Of a stretch of DNA of 11,578 nucleotides, positions 1 to 7,331 are shown in pieces (positions within the stretch are counted from its first letter, which is position 1; each line of letters starts with the position of its first letter). The stretch is from positions 1 to 11,578 of the forward strand of contig SAAR01000087.1 in the NCBI GenBank assembly GCA_009916335.1, written 5' to 3'. The position numbers were made by a program, and so were the translations under genes. Below the pieces are notes generated by a model, which was not told the DNA's origin, searched no databases, and worked only from the letters and a program-made list of their open reading frames with translations. This DNA is from Erysipelotrichia bacterium (GTDB lineage: Bacteria > Bacillota_I > Bacilli_A > Erysipelotrichales > Erysipelotrichaceae).

Positions 1-1253
1 AATTTTAGATATATTACTAAAGAAATTAAAAACCAAGTCCACATCGAACTAACAAAAGCAATAGCTGCCCCCAATATTCCATAATATTCTACCAGTGGAT
101 TAGAAATCAATATGGATAATAAACAAGAAATTGCAAATGAAATTACGAGATACTTTTGCTTCCTCAAAACAGTAAGCATGTTATCACAAATGGTTGCAAA
201 GGTACTCGCAATTCCCCCAAGCATTGTTATAATAAAGCTAAGCCAGTATTTATTAAGATTCGTTCCATAGAGAATATTTAATACCGGAATCCCCAATACT
301 ATTCCCCCAACCAAAACTAACACAGCCAACCCGACAACCATTTTAACGATACGCTTCTGATATTGTTTAAACTGATTATAGTCCCCAGCTCTTCTATATA
401 TTGCCAACTGAGTTATCATGGGTCTAAACAAAATCAATAAAATATTCATTGAAAAAACAGGCATAAATAAAATGTTAAAATCTCTTTGAACACCTATTCC
501 TATAACACCTCTCTCAAAAAAAGTATTGAGAGCATATTTAGGTTGATTATAGATAGTAACAAGTAAAAATGCATTAATAAATAACGGCAAGCATTCTAAT
601 AATATATTTTTAATGGCTTTCAAATTAATTTCTTCTTTGATAACCCTCGTAAATTGAAACAAATTCGGAATATCAAAAAAGAAAACAAATAAATATGAGC
701 TAATTACTAGATAGATTAATGAGAGTAGCAGGTTATCGGTCATAAACAAACCAATTCCAAATGTCAAAATCACAATAGAGTTTCTCAAAAAAAGTGATTT
801 ACCTGCAATATCTAGCCGAGCATTTTGTTGGAACAATCCTTGAAAAACATCCGATAGAGCATCACTTCCACGATACAAACATATTAGGAAAATACAAGCA
901 GATTTTTGAAATTCATATTTAGACAGAAAAATATAGCTTAAAGCAAGTAATAGCATAATAGTTATTGTTATAAGCCTTGTTGCAAGATACTGGCTAAACG
1001 AAAACTTTTTCGAAACATCAGTCGCTTGATAATCTCTTACCTGAAAACTAGCAATGATTACAAAAAGATTTGCTACTGCATAAGCAAAACTAAAAATATC
1101 AGCCTCTAATTCCGTCAACAAACGTGTTACTAGTAACAATAAAAATATTGATATTGCTGCTGATGAAACACTTCCTAATAAATTCCAAATAAATATTGTT
1201 TTTGGTGGTACTATTCTGCTCTTCACACTATTTTCCTCTTGTTTATTATCCAT
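1..1253 (-). CDS. Wzx-type polysaccharide flippase (partial, C-terminus beyond left edge)
   Basis: Seen: a frame open from an ATG at 1253 to the window edge gives 417 codons with no stop. The product is strongly hydrophobic, with about 11-12 candidate membrane helices. The first lie near residues 19-41, 52-69 and 88-110, after a short polar cytoplasmic N-terminus. A loop motif F-Q-V-R-D-Y-Q-A-T-D-V sits at 70-80; from memory, similar loops occur in flippase-like proteins of streptococcal and lactococcal polysaccharide clusters. Family: Wzx/MATE-like flippases move undecaprenyl-diphosphate-linked oligosaccharides across the membrane and are usually about 470 residues, so roughly 50-60 residues are missing here. 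The ATG lies 5 nt after the rgpF stop with only a weak AGGGA upstream, which suggests translational coupling as the sixth gene of the operon. Base composition is very AT-rich (for example 22% G+C in 901-960). Inference: it flips a second, non-rhamnan unit, because RgpC/RgpD already export the rhamnan. The substrate is unknown. Confidence 0.85.
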   Translation of the reverse strand, partial: MDNKQEENSVKSRIVPPKTIFIWNLLGSVSSAAISIFLLLLVTRLLTELEADIFSFAYAVANLFVIIASFQVRDYQATDVSKKFSFSQYLATRLITITIMLLLALSYIFLSKYEFQKSACIFLICLYRGSDALSDVFQGLFQQNARLDIAGKSLFLRNSIVILTFGIGLFMTDNLLLSLIYLVISSYLFVFFFDIPNLFQFTRVIKEEINLKAIKNILLECLPLFINAFLLVTIYNQPKYALNTFFERGVIGIGVQRDFNILFMPVFSMNILLILFRPMITQLAIYRRAGDYNQFKQYQKRIVKMVVGLAVLVLVGGIVLGIPVLNILYGTNLNKYWLSFIITMLGGIASTFATICDNMLTVLRKQKYLVISFAISCLLSILISNPLVEYYGILGAAIAFVSSMWTWFLISLVIYLK

Positions 1254-1258
1254 TATCC

Positions 1259-2983
1259 CTAATTTTTAAATAGAGATTTCTTTACCATCTTAAACACGCT
1301 TACAATCCCAACTGATATTATCTTTAGTGTTCTTCTCAGTCCAATTTGTAAAAATTCCTTTTCTTCAATAATTAAACGCAATTCCCTTTCGCTGGAAAAA
1401 CTAATCTTTTCCAATATTGGACTCACATTTTCAGTATTCTCGACCACTGCATAATCGTTTGATAAATCCCACGCGCTATAAATAAATAATATTGGAACTA
1501 GCAATGATCTAACTTCTTTTGAAAAATCAATGTTTCTAAATTCTTCCTCAATCTTATTAAAGTGTTCTGTTTTTATCCAATACCAACTTACTTCTTCTCC
1601 AATTATATAAGGTACTTTATAAAAATCAACTTTCTTAGTTCTCACAAGTGATTCATAAAGTATGTTCAATTGACGAATGAGTTCTGGATTGCCCTCTCGA
1701 AGACTTTTTCTATCATATCTTTGATTAGTTGTTAAGTCTGGAATAACTACAGCCAAATTAGATTGGGATTCAAAATTAGAAATCACTGTATCAAATGATG
1801 TAAAAAACATTTTCCTCAACTGATACCTGTCAATAATATCCTCTACAGAATATTTTATTTCCTTTGATTGTTTGACAGTTATATGAGCAAGATATTTGGC
1901 ATTTCCCATATAGTTTTTTACTATTTCAAAAATATGCAATTCATCTGTGACTTTTATAATCTGAGCTCTCAATTGGTAGGTGAACAAATATCTCTCAACT
2001 ATAATACACTTATTTGAAAAATCAGCTTCTGGCAATGTTATTAGTAACTGGCACCTATCGGCTATTTTGCATAACTCTTCAATATACTCTTCAAAAATAG
2101 ATACTGATTCTATGTGAATATGAAAAAGTACCGACGTCGAAGATAGAACGGTTTCCGTCGTTTGCGATACCCGTATTTGAGGAATGAAACTCGTACCCGG
2201 AATAATTATCTGTCTCAAATGCCTTTCGATTAATTCAACTGGATATTTCGTTTTCATCCTAATAAGATGTAATAAAGAGTATATTCTATCTGGATATTCA
2301 GTAAAACTCTTTATTTTTATGAATGGAACATTATTTTTAAGTATAACTTCTGGATATTCTAGTGTAACGTTACTATTTTCAAGGGTTTTACAACAAATGG
2401 ACGTATCTAATACACACTTATAGCTATAGCCCTCTAATAAAAGTATTTTCGTCAATCGGCTCTCATATAATTTTATAACATCTTGAATATCTGTTAAATC
2501 ACTTACAGATGACCAAAATCCAACAAATGCTTGACTCTGCAAGATTCGCTTTTTAAATACCATAAAATATGACTGTAAATGTTCAGGGACAACTACACTA
2601 TCTATTTTTGTCTCTAAGTGATTGGTCATCCCCCAAAAATCTACATTAACATCACTGTCAAATTGACTATAATAATCCTCTAGGTTCCAGAGGGGGCCGA
2701 AACATGTATCATTCATCAGAGTTACCGAATCATATTGATAAATTGTTACTTGATTCAGCCCTTCTTTCCATGCCGCAAAATCATAACCAATATTATCTCT
2801 TTGGATAAAAAAATCAATCAGTCGTTCCGACTGTAAATATTGTACTTTGTCCTTTGAAACATGGCTGTTAGAAACAAAAACTATGTCTGAATAAATACTT
2901 CGTATCGACTTTAATTGATAATAAATATATTCACTGACTACATTATATTTATTATAGTGAACATATACCAACAAATGCGACAT
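1259..2983 (-). CDS. rgpF: RgpF, rhamnan synthesis protein F (rhamnosyltransferase)
   Basis: Cytoplasmic glycosyltransferase of the rhamnan synthesis F family, acting in assembly of the rhamnose backbone of the streptococcal wall polysaccharide. The protein is 574 residues, close to the usual 580 or so. It begins M-S-H-L-L-V-Y-V-H-Y-N-K-Y, the typical RgpF start. Diagnostic blocks are R-D-N-I-G-Y-D-F-A-A-W at 62-72, D-S-V-T-L-M-N-D-T-C-F-G-P at 85-97 and F-W-G-M-T at 116-120. An in-frame ATG 39 nt upstream (3022) would overlap rgpD by 19 nt. I prefer 2983 because a GGAGG precedes it by 4 nt and it restores the family N-terminus. The gene follows rgpD by 20 nt and precedes the flippase by 5 nt. 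Unlike S. mutans, no rgpE lies between rgpD and rgpF. Base composition is more AT-rich than in rgpA/rgpB. The family call is sure; the exact linkage formed is not visible. Confidence 0.93.
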   Translation of the reverse strand: MSHLLVYVHYNKYNVVSEYIYYQLKSIRSIYSDIVFVSNSHVSKDKVQYLQSERLIDFFIQRDNIGYDFAAWKEGLNQVTIYQYDSVTLMNDTCFGPLWNLEDYYSQFDSDVNVDFWGMTNHLETKIDSVVVPEHLQSYFMVFKKRILQSQAFVGFWSSVSDLTDIQDVIKLYESRLTKILLLEGYSYKCVLDTSICCKTLENSNVTLEYPEVILKNNVPFIKIKSFTEYPDRIYSLLHLIRMKTKYPVELIERHLRQIIIPGTSFIPQIRVSQTTETVLSSTSVLFHIHIESVSIFEEYIEELCKIADRCQLLITLPEADFSNKCIIVERYLFTYQLRAQIIKVTDELHIFEIVKNYMGNAKYLAHITVKQSKEIKYSVEDIIDRYQLRKMFFTSFDTVISNFESQSNLAVVIPDLTTNQRYDRKSLREGNPELIRQLNILYESLVRTKKVDFYKVPYIIGEEVSWYWIKTEHFNKIEEEFRNIDFSKEVRSLLVPILFIYSAWDLSNDYAVVENTENVSPILEKISFSSERELRLIIEEKEFLQIGLRRTLKIISVGIVSVFKMVKKSLFKN

Positions 2984-2987
2984 TCTG

Positions 2988-2992
2988 CCTCC
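2988..2992 (-). promoter_or_regulatory. Ribosome binding site that sets the rgpF start
   Basis: GGAGG on the minus strand is followed by CAGA and then ATG at 2983. It lies in the 20-nt rgpD-rgpF gap. No comparable site precedes the upstream in-frame ATG at 3022, so this site supports the shorter RgpF. Confidence 0.8.
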
Positions 2993-3003
2993 GTTATATT
3001 TTA

Positions 3004-4218
3004 TTAATCTAGTAGCTCCCATTGGCTATTTCTCTGAATAAAACCGGTTGCTGCGTCTTCCTCTGCAATATTATCAGTGCTAAACTTCCTACTAATAATA
3101 ATAGCTGGTGTGTCAGAAGTCTTGGCAAATAATAATGGCTGCTTATTAGTATTTCGTACTGACACCGCCATTTTTAATTTTGCCTGATTAATTGAAGGTA
3201 GCTTACATTTCACTCGGAAAAACTTCTCGCCTTTGCCAAACGTTTTTAAATCCATAGAATTGTCGTTATATACATCAAAATGACGTTCTAAATCTAAAAA
3301 TGTAAATGCAACATGTGTTTCAATATCTTCTAAAACCGTATATCTAAACTCGATTTCAATTGATTCATCTGGTTCAATTTGATTTTTTGAGACCAAGTTA
3401 ATCTGCAAATCTTTTACAATACCACTCTGATGCAGAGGTTCTTCGTTTTCTGTAACTTCGCTTATTGAGGCAAGCACATTATCAAAACTGTATTGATTAG
3501 CTACGTCATCAGGTTCTCCTAATGCCTTGACGTATCCTTTCTCTATAAGAAGAGCTTTATTACAATACTTTTTCACAGCTCCCATATCATGGGTGACAAG
3601 AATGGTCGTTTTTCCACTTTTTTTACGCTCTAGGAAATAATCATTACATTTACGCTGAAAGGCCTCATCACCGACTGCTAGAACCTCATCAAGTATCAGA
3701 ATATCTCCTTGAGCTTTTATGGCAACTGAAAAGGCTAAACGTACTTGCATACCACTAGAATAATTTTTCAGCTTTTGATTCATGAATTCACTTAATTCCG
3801 CAAATTCAACAATATCATCATACATTGCATCAATTTCTTCTGCAGTAAATCCTAGCATCGCACCGTTTAGGTATACATTTTCCTTACCAGTTAGTTCCGG
3901 ATTAAAACCAACACCAAGTTCAATAAAAGAAACCAATTTACCATCCACAGCTACAGTCCCTCTTTCAGGAACATATATTTGAGATAAAATTTTTAACAGT
4001 GTTGACTTACCAGATCCATTGCGACCAACAATTCCAAAAAAGTCCCCTTTTTCAACTTCGAAACTGATATCCTGCAAAACATTATATTCCACGTAGCCTT
4101 TAATTCCTTTAAAAAGATTAACTAATGTAGTTCTTAAACTCTGACTACTCTCCGTTGGAAGTTTAAAACTCTTGCTAACATGTTCTACCTTTACAGCAAT
4201 ATTCTTATTTTTTACCAT
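3004..4218 (-). CDS. rgpD: RgpD, ATP-binding subunit of the rhamnan ABC exporter
   Basis: Energises export of the lipid-linked rhamnan across the membrane with RgpC (Wzt-type ATPase). The protein is 404 residues. Walker A is G-R-N-G-S-G-K-S-T at 65-73, the ABC signature Y-S-S-G-M-Q at 153-158, Walker B I-L-I-L-D-E at 173-178 and the switch histidine H210 in L-V-T-H-D. After about residue 250 a beta-rich C-terminal extension (roughly 265-395) matches the Wzt C-terminal type, which in O-antigen exporters recognises the chain or its terminal modification. All ATPase residues are present, so the subunit should be active. Its ATG overlaps the rgpC stop by one base (TAATG), with GGAGA seven bases upstream, which implies coupled synthesis of the two subunits. 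Inference: the C-terminal domain may gate export of this strain's particular rhamnan. Confidence 0.95.
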   Translation of the reverse strand: MVKNKNIAVKVEHVSKSFKLPTESSQSLRTTLVNLFKGIKGYVEYNVLQDISFEVEKGDFFGIVGRNGSGKSTLLKILSQIYVPERGTVAVDGKLVSFIELGVGFNPELTGKENVYLNGAMLGFTAEEIDAMYDDIVEFAELSEFMNQKLKNYSSGMQVRLAFSVAIKAQGDILILDEVLAVGDEAFQRKCNDYFLERKKSGKTTILVTHDMGAVKKYCNKALLIEKGYVKALGEPDDVANQYSFDNVLASISEVTENEEPLHQSGIVKDLQINLVSKNQIEPDESIEIEFRYTVLEDIETHVAFTFLDLERHFDVYNDNSMDLKTFGKGEKFFRVKCKLPSINQAKLKMAVSVRNTNKQPLLFAKTSDTPAIIISRKFSTDNIAEEDAATGFIQRNSQWELLD

Positions 4219-5024
4219 TACAAAATCTCCGCAAACTTTTTAGCATTTTTTCTAAACACAGTTATACCCAATAGGTAAATAACGACTGGAAGAATGTACG
4301 GAATTGCCACAATAAAAGGATTTTCTATCAATTCACTAACTGTAGTATTCCCAGAATAAACGATAAAATGTCTCAAGTCTTGAATAATTTGTGCAACAGG
4401 ATTCAACATCATCAACTTAGCAAATGTTACTTGCCCTCGCTGTAAAATGAACGTTAATGAATAAATAATTGGTGTTGCATACATTCCAGCTTGTAAAAAC
4501 ACTTCCCAAATTGGACCAATATCTCTAAATTTTACAAATAATGAAGATAAAATGAAAGCTATACCTGTTGCTAGTAATGCCAATTCAAAAAACAAAGGGA
4601 TAATAATAAAAATAGACCAAGTAAGAGGAACCCCGTTAATGGCAGCAAATACAAATACAACTATTAAATTAATAGCATAATTAATTGCTGCTCCTGCAAC
4701 TGAAGAAAAGACAATAATTTCTTTCGAAAAATTCAATTTACGCAACAAATCTCCACGAGAAACAATGGACATCATTCCCATGTTGGTTGCTTCAGTAAAA
4801 AAGTTCCAGGTTACCATACCTAACAATAACCCCACTGCATAATGAGGAGTTCCGTCATCAAAACGCAAAAAGCGGACAAATACTAAATACATAATTGTAA
4901 AAAGTAATAATGGCTTCAAAATCGACCAAAGATGCCCAATGAGAGAACCTTGGTAACGTAATTTAAAATCTGTTTTAATCATCTCTCTCAAGAGTATTTG
5001 ATTTTCTTTATTAAATAAATTCAT
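4218..5024 (-). CDS. rgpC: RgpC, membrane subunit of the rhamnan ABC exporter
   Basis: ABC-2-type permease (Wzm-like), 268 residues, the usual length. It forms the membrane channel through which RgpD drives the lipid-linked rhamnan. Visible features are an amphipathic N-terminus with F-K-L-R-Y-Q-G-S-L-I-G-H-L-W at 20-33, typical of the family, and about six membrane segments near 32-50, 62-80, 104-130, 137-161, 174-195 and 237-255. An F-V-K-F-R-D-I-G motif at 163-170 precedes helix five. It starts 2 nt after the rgpB stop. Its Shine-Dalgarno AAGGAA lies within the last two sense codons of rgpB, and it shares one base with rgpD, so it is embedded in the operon with no room for its own promoter. 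Confidence 0.95.
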   Translation of the reverse strand: MNLFNKENQILLREMIKTDFKLRYQGSLIGHLWSILKPLLLFTIMYLVFVRFLRFDDGTPHYAVGLLLGMVTWNFFTEATNMGMMSIVSRGDLLRKLNFSKEIIVFSSVAGAAINYAINLIVVFVFAAINGVPLTWSIFIIIPLFFELALLATGIAFILSSLFVKFRDIGPIWEVFLQAGMYATPIIYSLTFILQRGQVTFAKLMMLNPVAQIIQDLRHFIVYSGNTTVSELIENPFIVAIPYILPVVIYLLGITVFRKNAKKFAEIL

Positions 5025-5026
5025 AA

Positions 5027-5956
5027 CTATTCCTTATATGCAAATTTTGTCACAATCAGTGTTGTGAATACTAATGTATGGAAGGCTTTGTTTTTTCTCA
5101 ATCCATATTTTCTCAAAATCCTGAATCGTTCAATCATTGGTTTGTCCATAATGGTTACAAATGCTTCAATTAACTCTCTATTTGACTGAGATAGAGGCAT
5201 TTGTAGTAAATGACGGGCTTGTTTTTGACTATTTTTAATCAAGTCCCAATAAACCGCAAATAAAATGTGAGGACGAATCCATTTTTTAAAGCGCTTTGAG
5301 AGAGTTCGAGCCCCTAAAACATTATCAGAATGCTGGCGGTACAGTTCCCCTGGTTGATCAATAAACACCAAATTCCCAAAGGCTGATGCAAGTAAGGCTA
5401 AGTACCAATCGTGCATGAGTATATCATCGGTCTCTTGCCACATTTCAGCGAGAGCATGATTGATCATGGCGACCCCACCTGTTACCGTGTTTTCGGTCAA
5501 CTCTTGAACTAATTCAGTATTTGCATGGTGAGATTGAGATTTAACCATGCTTTCAGTCATAATCTCTAAATCTTGATTGACCACTTTTAAATCCATATAA
5601 ACCATTAAGGGAAGATCAGCTGGATGGTTTTGAGCTTCCTTTAGACTGAGTTCCAATTTATTTGGCAACCAAACATCATCCTGATCACTAAAAAAATAAT
5701 AGTCAGCCCTATCATGGTTCACGAGTTTGTGAAAACTTTTTATAACTCCAAGATTGTCACTCTTATCACTATCAATAAGATGAATTCGACTATCTTGACG
5801 CTCAAAATCCTTAAGGATTTCTTTTGTATTGTCACTGGAACCATCATCACGGATGAAGAGAGTCCAGTCTGTGTATGACTGATCTTGTATAGAACGAATT
5901 TGCTCAGCCAAGAACTGTTGACCATTATAGGTCGACATCAAAATATTGACTTTCAT
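5027..5956 (-). CDS. rgpB: RgpB, GT2-family rhamnosyltransferase
   Basis: Cytoplasmic GT-A fold glycosyltransferase, 309 residues, near the usual length for RgpB. It extends the rhamnan from dTDP-L-rhamnose after the priming steps. Visible motifs are the nucleotide-sugar-binding start V-N-I-L-M-S-T-Y-N-G at 3-12, the D-D-G-S-S-D acidic motif at 37-42, the metal-binding stretch S-D-Q-D-D-V-W at 90-96, M-H-D-W-Y-L at 181-186 supplying the likely catalytic-base region, and Y-R-Q-H-S-D-N-V-L-G at 206-215. The start overlaps the rgpA stop by four bases (ATGA). An AGGAA lies about 12 nt upstream inside rgpA, so translation is probably coupled. No signal peptide is present. The linkage is taken from the family and not from the sequence. 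Confidence 0.95.
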   Translation of the reverse strand: MKVNILMSTYNGQQFLAEQIRSIQDQSYTDWTLFIRDDGSSDNTKEILKDFERQDSRIHLIDSDKSDNLGVIKSFHKLVNHDRADYYFFSDQDDVWLPNKLELSLKEAQNHPADLPLMVYMDLKVVNQDLEIMTESMVKSQSHHANTELVQELTENTVTGGVAMINHALAEMWQETDDILMHDWYLALLASAFGNLVFIDQPGELYRQHSDNVLGARTLSKRFKKWIRPHILFAVYWDLIKNSQKQARHLLQMPLSQSNRELIEAFVTIMDKPMIERFRILRKYGLRKNKAFHTLVFTTLIVTKFAYKE

Positions 5957-7101
5957 CGTAAAAATAATTCCTCGTACTCACGTGCGATTTTTTCCCATGT
6001 ATAGGCTTCTTGCATGTGTTTTTTTGCAGCTTTTCCAAGCTCAATGGATTCTGCTTGTCCATCTATTTGATCAATCAAATGAGTCAAATTTCCTCCATCT
6101 TTGCTCCAATAATGAGCAGCTTGCAGGGCAACTTTTCTGTTAAAATCAACACCTAAAACCAAGTTTTCATTGGTTTGTGCCAAGGCCTCGAGTAGTCCAG
6201 GATTTGTTCCACCAACTTCATGTCCATGGATATAGGCACGACACTCCTGTCGAAGATATTTAAGCAGTTCTTGATCGTACACTGTTCCAACAAATTTGAT
6301 ACGTGGATCAGATGCAAAATCTGTCTCCTCTTTGAGCTTTTGGAAATAAGCAGAGCCTTCATGATTGGCTACAATGACCAAATCACGTTTTGTCTTGCTG
6401 ACCATAAATTCCTTGATAGCTGTTACATAATTATTTTCTGGAACAAAGCGACCAACTATAAGGAAATATTCTTTCTCTTTTATTTTCCATTTTTCAAAAT
6501 AGTGACGAACCTTCTCTGATTCATTCGTCAGAGTTGTCGGTGTTAAATCTGTACCATATGCTATAAAAGTTGTATTTGTAGCTGAGTATTCAGACTGAAG
6601 GTAATCTTCGATACCTTCATTGTCAGCGACAATCAAATCCGCATAACGGACCATCATTTTTTCAGAAAATTTCAGATAACGTTGAATTGGTTTAGCCCAT
6701 TTTGCACGTTTCCACTCCAAACCATCTGGATTGACAAACAAGGTACCTCCAACAGAGTGAATCATTTTTGCAAAAGGCACTATGAAGCCACCTATGGTAT
6801 TTCCCAAGATATAGAAAATTGGCCGCTCTATCTGCTGTTTCTTGATGATTTTAAGGGCATAAGTAATCGCCATCATATCATAAGCAATCACACGAGCAGG
6901 TCCAAGTTTTGGTGGATTAATGGTAAAGCAATCTGCACCCAGGTAGGTGGAATGCTGATGATGACTTGTATCAGACAAGCACGCCACATGGTAATGAATC
7001 TCTTCAGATTCCTGATGGCTGACCAATTGTTGGACAAAGGTCTCAAAGCCACCATATTTTGCAGGCAGTCCACGACTACCGATAATAAAAACGTGTTTCA
7101 T
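5953..7101 (-). CDS. rgpA: RgpA, DUF1972/GT4 rhamnosyltransferase, first gene of the rgp operon
   Basis: Cytoplasmic GT-B glycosyltransferase that adds an early rhamnose to the lipid-linked primer from dTDP-rhamnose. It is 382 residues, the usual length. The N-terminal DUF1972 half shows the hallmark G-S-R-G-L-P-A-K-Y-G-G-F-E-T-F at 8-22. The C-terminal GT4 half has V-G-R-F-V-P-E-N-N at 216-224 and the donor-binding block G-H-E-V-G-G-T-N-P-G-L-L-E-A-L at 293-307. The ATG at 7101 is preceded by GGAGAGGA with good spacing, and an extended -10 promoter lies about 30 nt further up. In S. mutans the upstream neighbour is rmlD; here it is a divergent sulfatase-family gene, so dTDP-rhamnose synthesis is encoded elsewhere. 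G+C is higher here (40-50% in sampled 60-base blocks) than in rgpF or the flippase. Confidence 0.95.
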   Translation of the reverse strand: MKHVFIIGSRGLPAKYGGFETFVQQLVSHQESEEIHYHVACLSDTSHHQHSTYLGADCFTINPPKLGPARVIAYDMMAITYALKIIKKQQIERPIFYILGNTIGGFIVPFAKMIHSVGGTLFVNPDGLEWKRAKWAKPIQRYLKFSEKMMVRYADLIVADNEGIEDYLQSEYSATNTTFIAYGTDLTPTTLTNESEKVRHYFEKWKIKEKEYFLIVGRFVPENNYVTAIKEFMVSKTKRDLVIVANHEGSAYFQKLKEETDFASDPRIKFVGTVYDQELLKYLRQECRAYIHGHEVGGTNPGLLEALAQTNENLVLGVDFNRKVALQAAHYWSKDGGNLTHLIDQIDGQAESIELGKAAKKHMQEAYTWEKIAREYEELFLR

Positions 7102-7132
7102 GAATCCTCTCCATCAAATAGCAGTTCTTCTC

Positions 7133-7141
7133 ATTATACCA
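7133..7141 (-). promoter_or_regulatory. Extended -10 promoter of the rgp operon
   Basis: Read on the minus strand this is TGGTATAAT, a consensus TATAAT with an upstream TG one base away. The -35 region is poor: TTAGGA at 18-bp spacing is the best I find, which fits the extended -10 class. The predicted start near 7126 leaves a leader of about 25 nt that contains the GGAGAGGA ribosome site. No attenuator or riboswitch fits in that leader. Confidence 0.7.
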
Positions 7142-7253
7142 TTTTTTGAAATAATTTCCTAATTCTATCAGTAGTTTTGGTTTCAGTATCATTTAGGCTT
7201 CACACACATGCTTATTTTTTCCATATTCAACTTTTAAATTTAAAAAACAAATT

Positions 7254-7282
7254 TTGAGTAAATTAGAAAAATTTGTTATAAT
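7254..7282 (+). promoter_or_regulatory. Promoter of the divergent sulfatase-family gene
   Basis: A -35 box TTGAGT (7254-7259), a 17-bp spacer and a -10 box TATAAT (7277-7282) with an extended TG at 7274-7275. The start is predicted near 7289, giving a leader of roughly 43 nt to the ATG at 7332. This is the strongest-looking promoter in the window. Its last two -10 bases belong to the dyad at 7281-7300. Confidence 0.75.
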
Positions 7283-7300
7283 GTGTACTGGCTTACACAT
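7281..7300. promoter_or_regulatory. Perfect dyad over the transcription start, candidate operator
   Basis: ATGTGTA at 7281-7287 and TACACAT at 7294-7300 are perfect inverted 7-mers around CTGGCT. The left arm overlaps the -10 box and the predicted start lies in the centre. A leader RNA would therefore contain only the right arm and could not form this hairpin, so a repressor site is more likely than an RNA structure. I do not recognise it as a CodY, CcpA, ArgR or CopY site. The binding protein is unknown. Confidence 0.45.
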
Positions 7301-7331
7301 AAAAATATAAAACTTAGAATTGTTAGTAAAT

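Noticed and set aside
3004..3022. RgpF starting at the ATG at 3022 inside rgpD
   Set aside because: The extra 13 residues are not family-like, and the GGAGG at 2988-2992 marks the later ATG.
6682..7149. 155-codon plus-strand reading frame opposite rgpA
   Set aside because: It lies antisense to a strongly conserved glycosyltransferase gene, runs into the promoter region, has no ribosome site and its product resembles no family.
7232..7245. AT-only palindrome TTTTAAATTTAAAA upstream of the -35 box
   Set aside because: It lacks the spaced TTAAG direct repeats of a CiaR site, and such palindromes arise easily in AT-rich DNA. It may act as an UP-like element, but nothing shows this.
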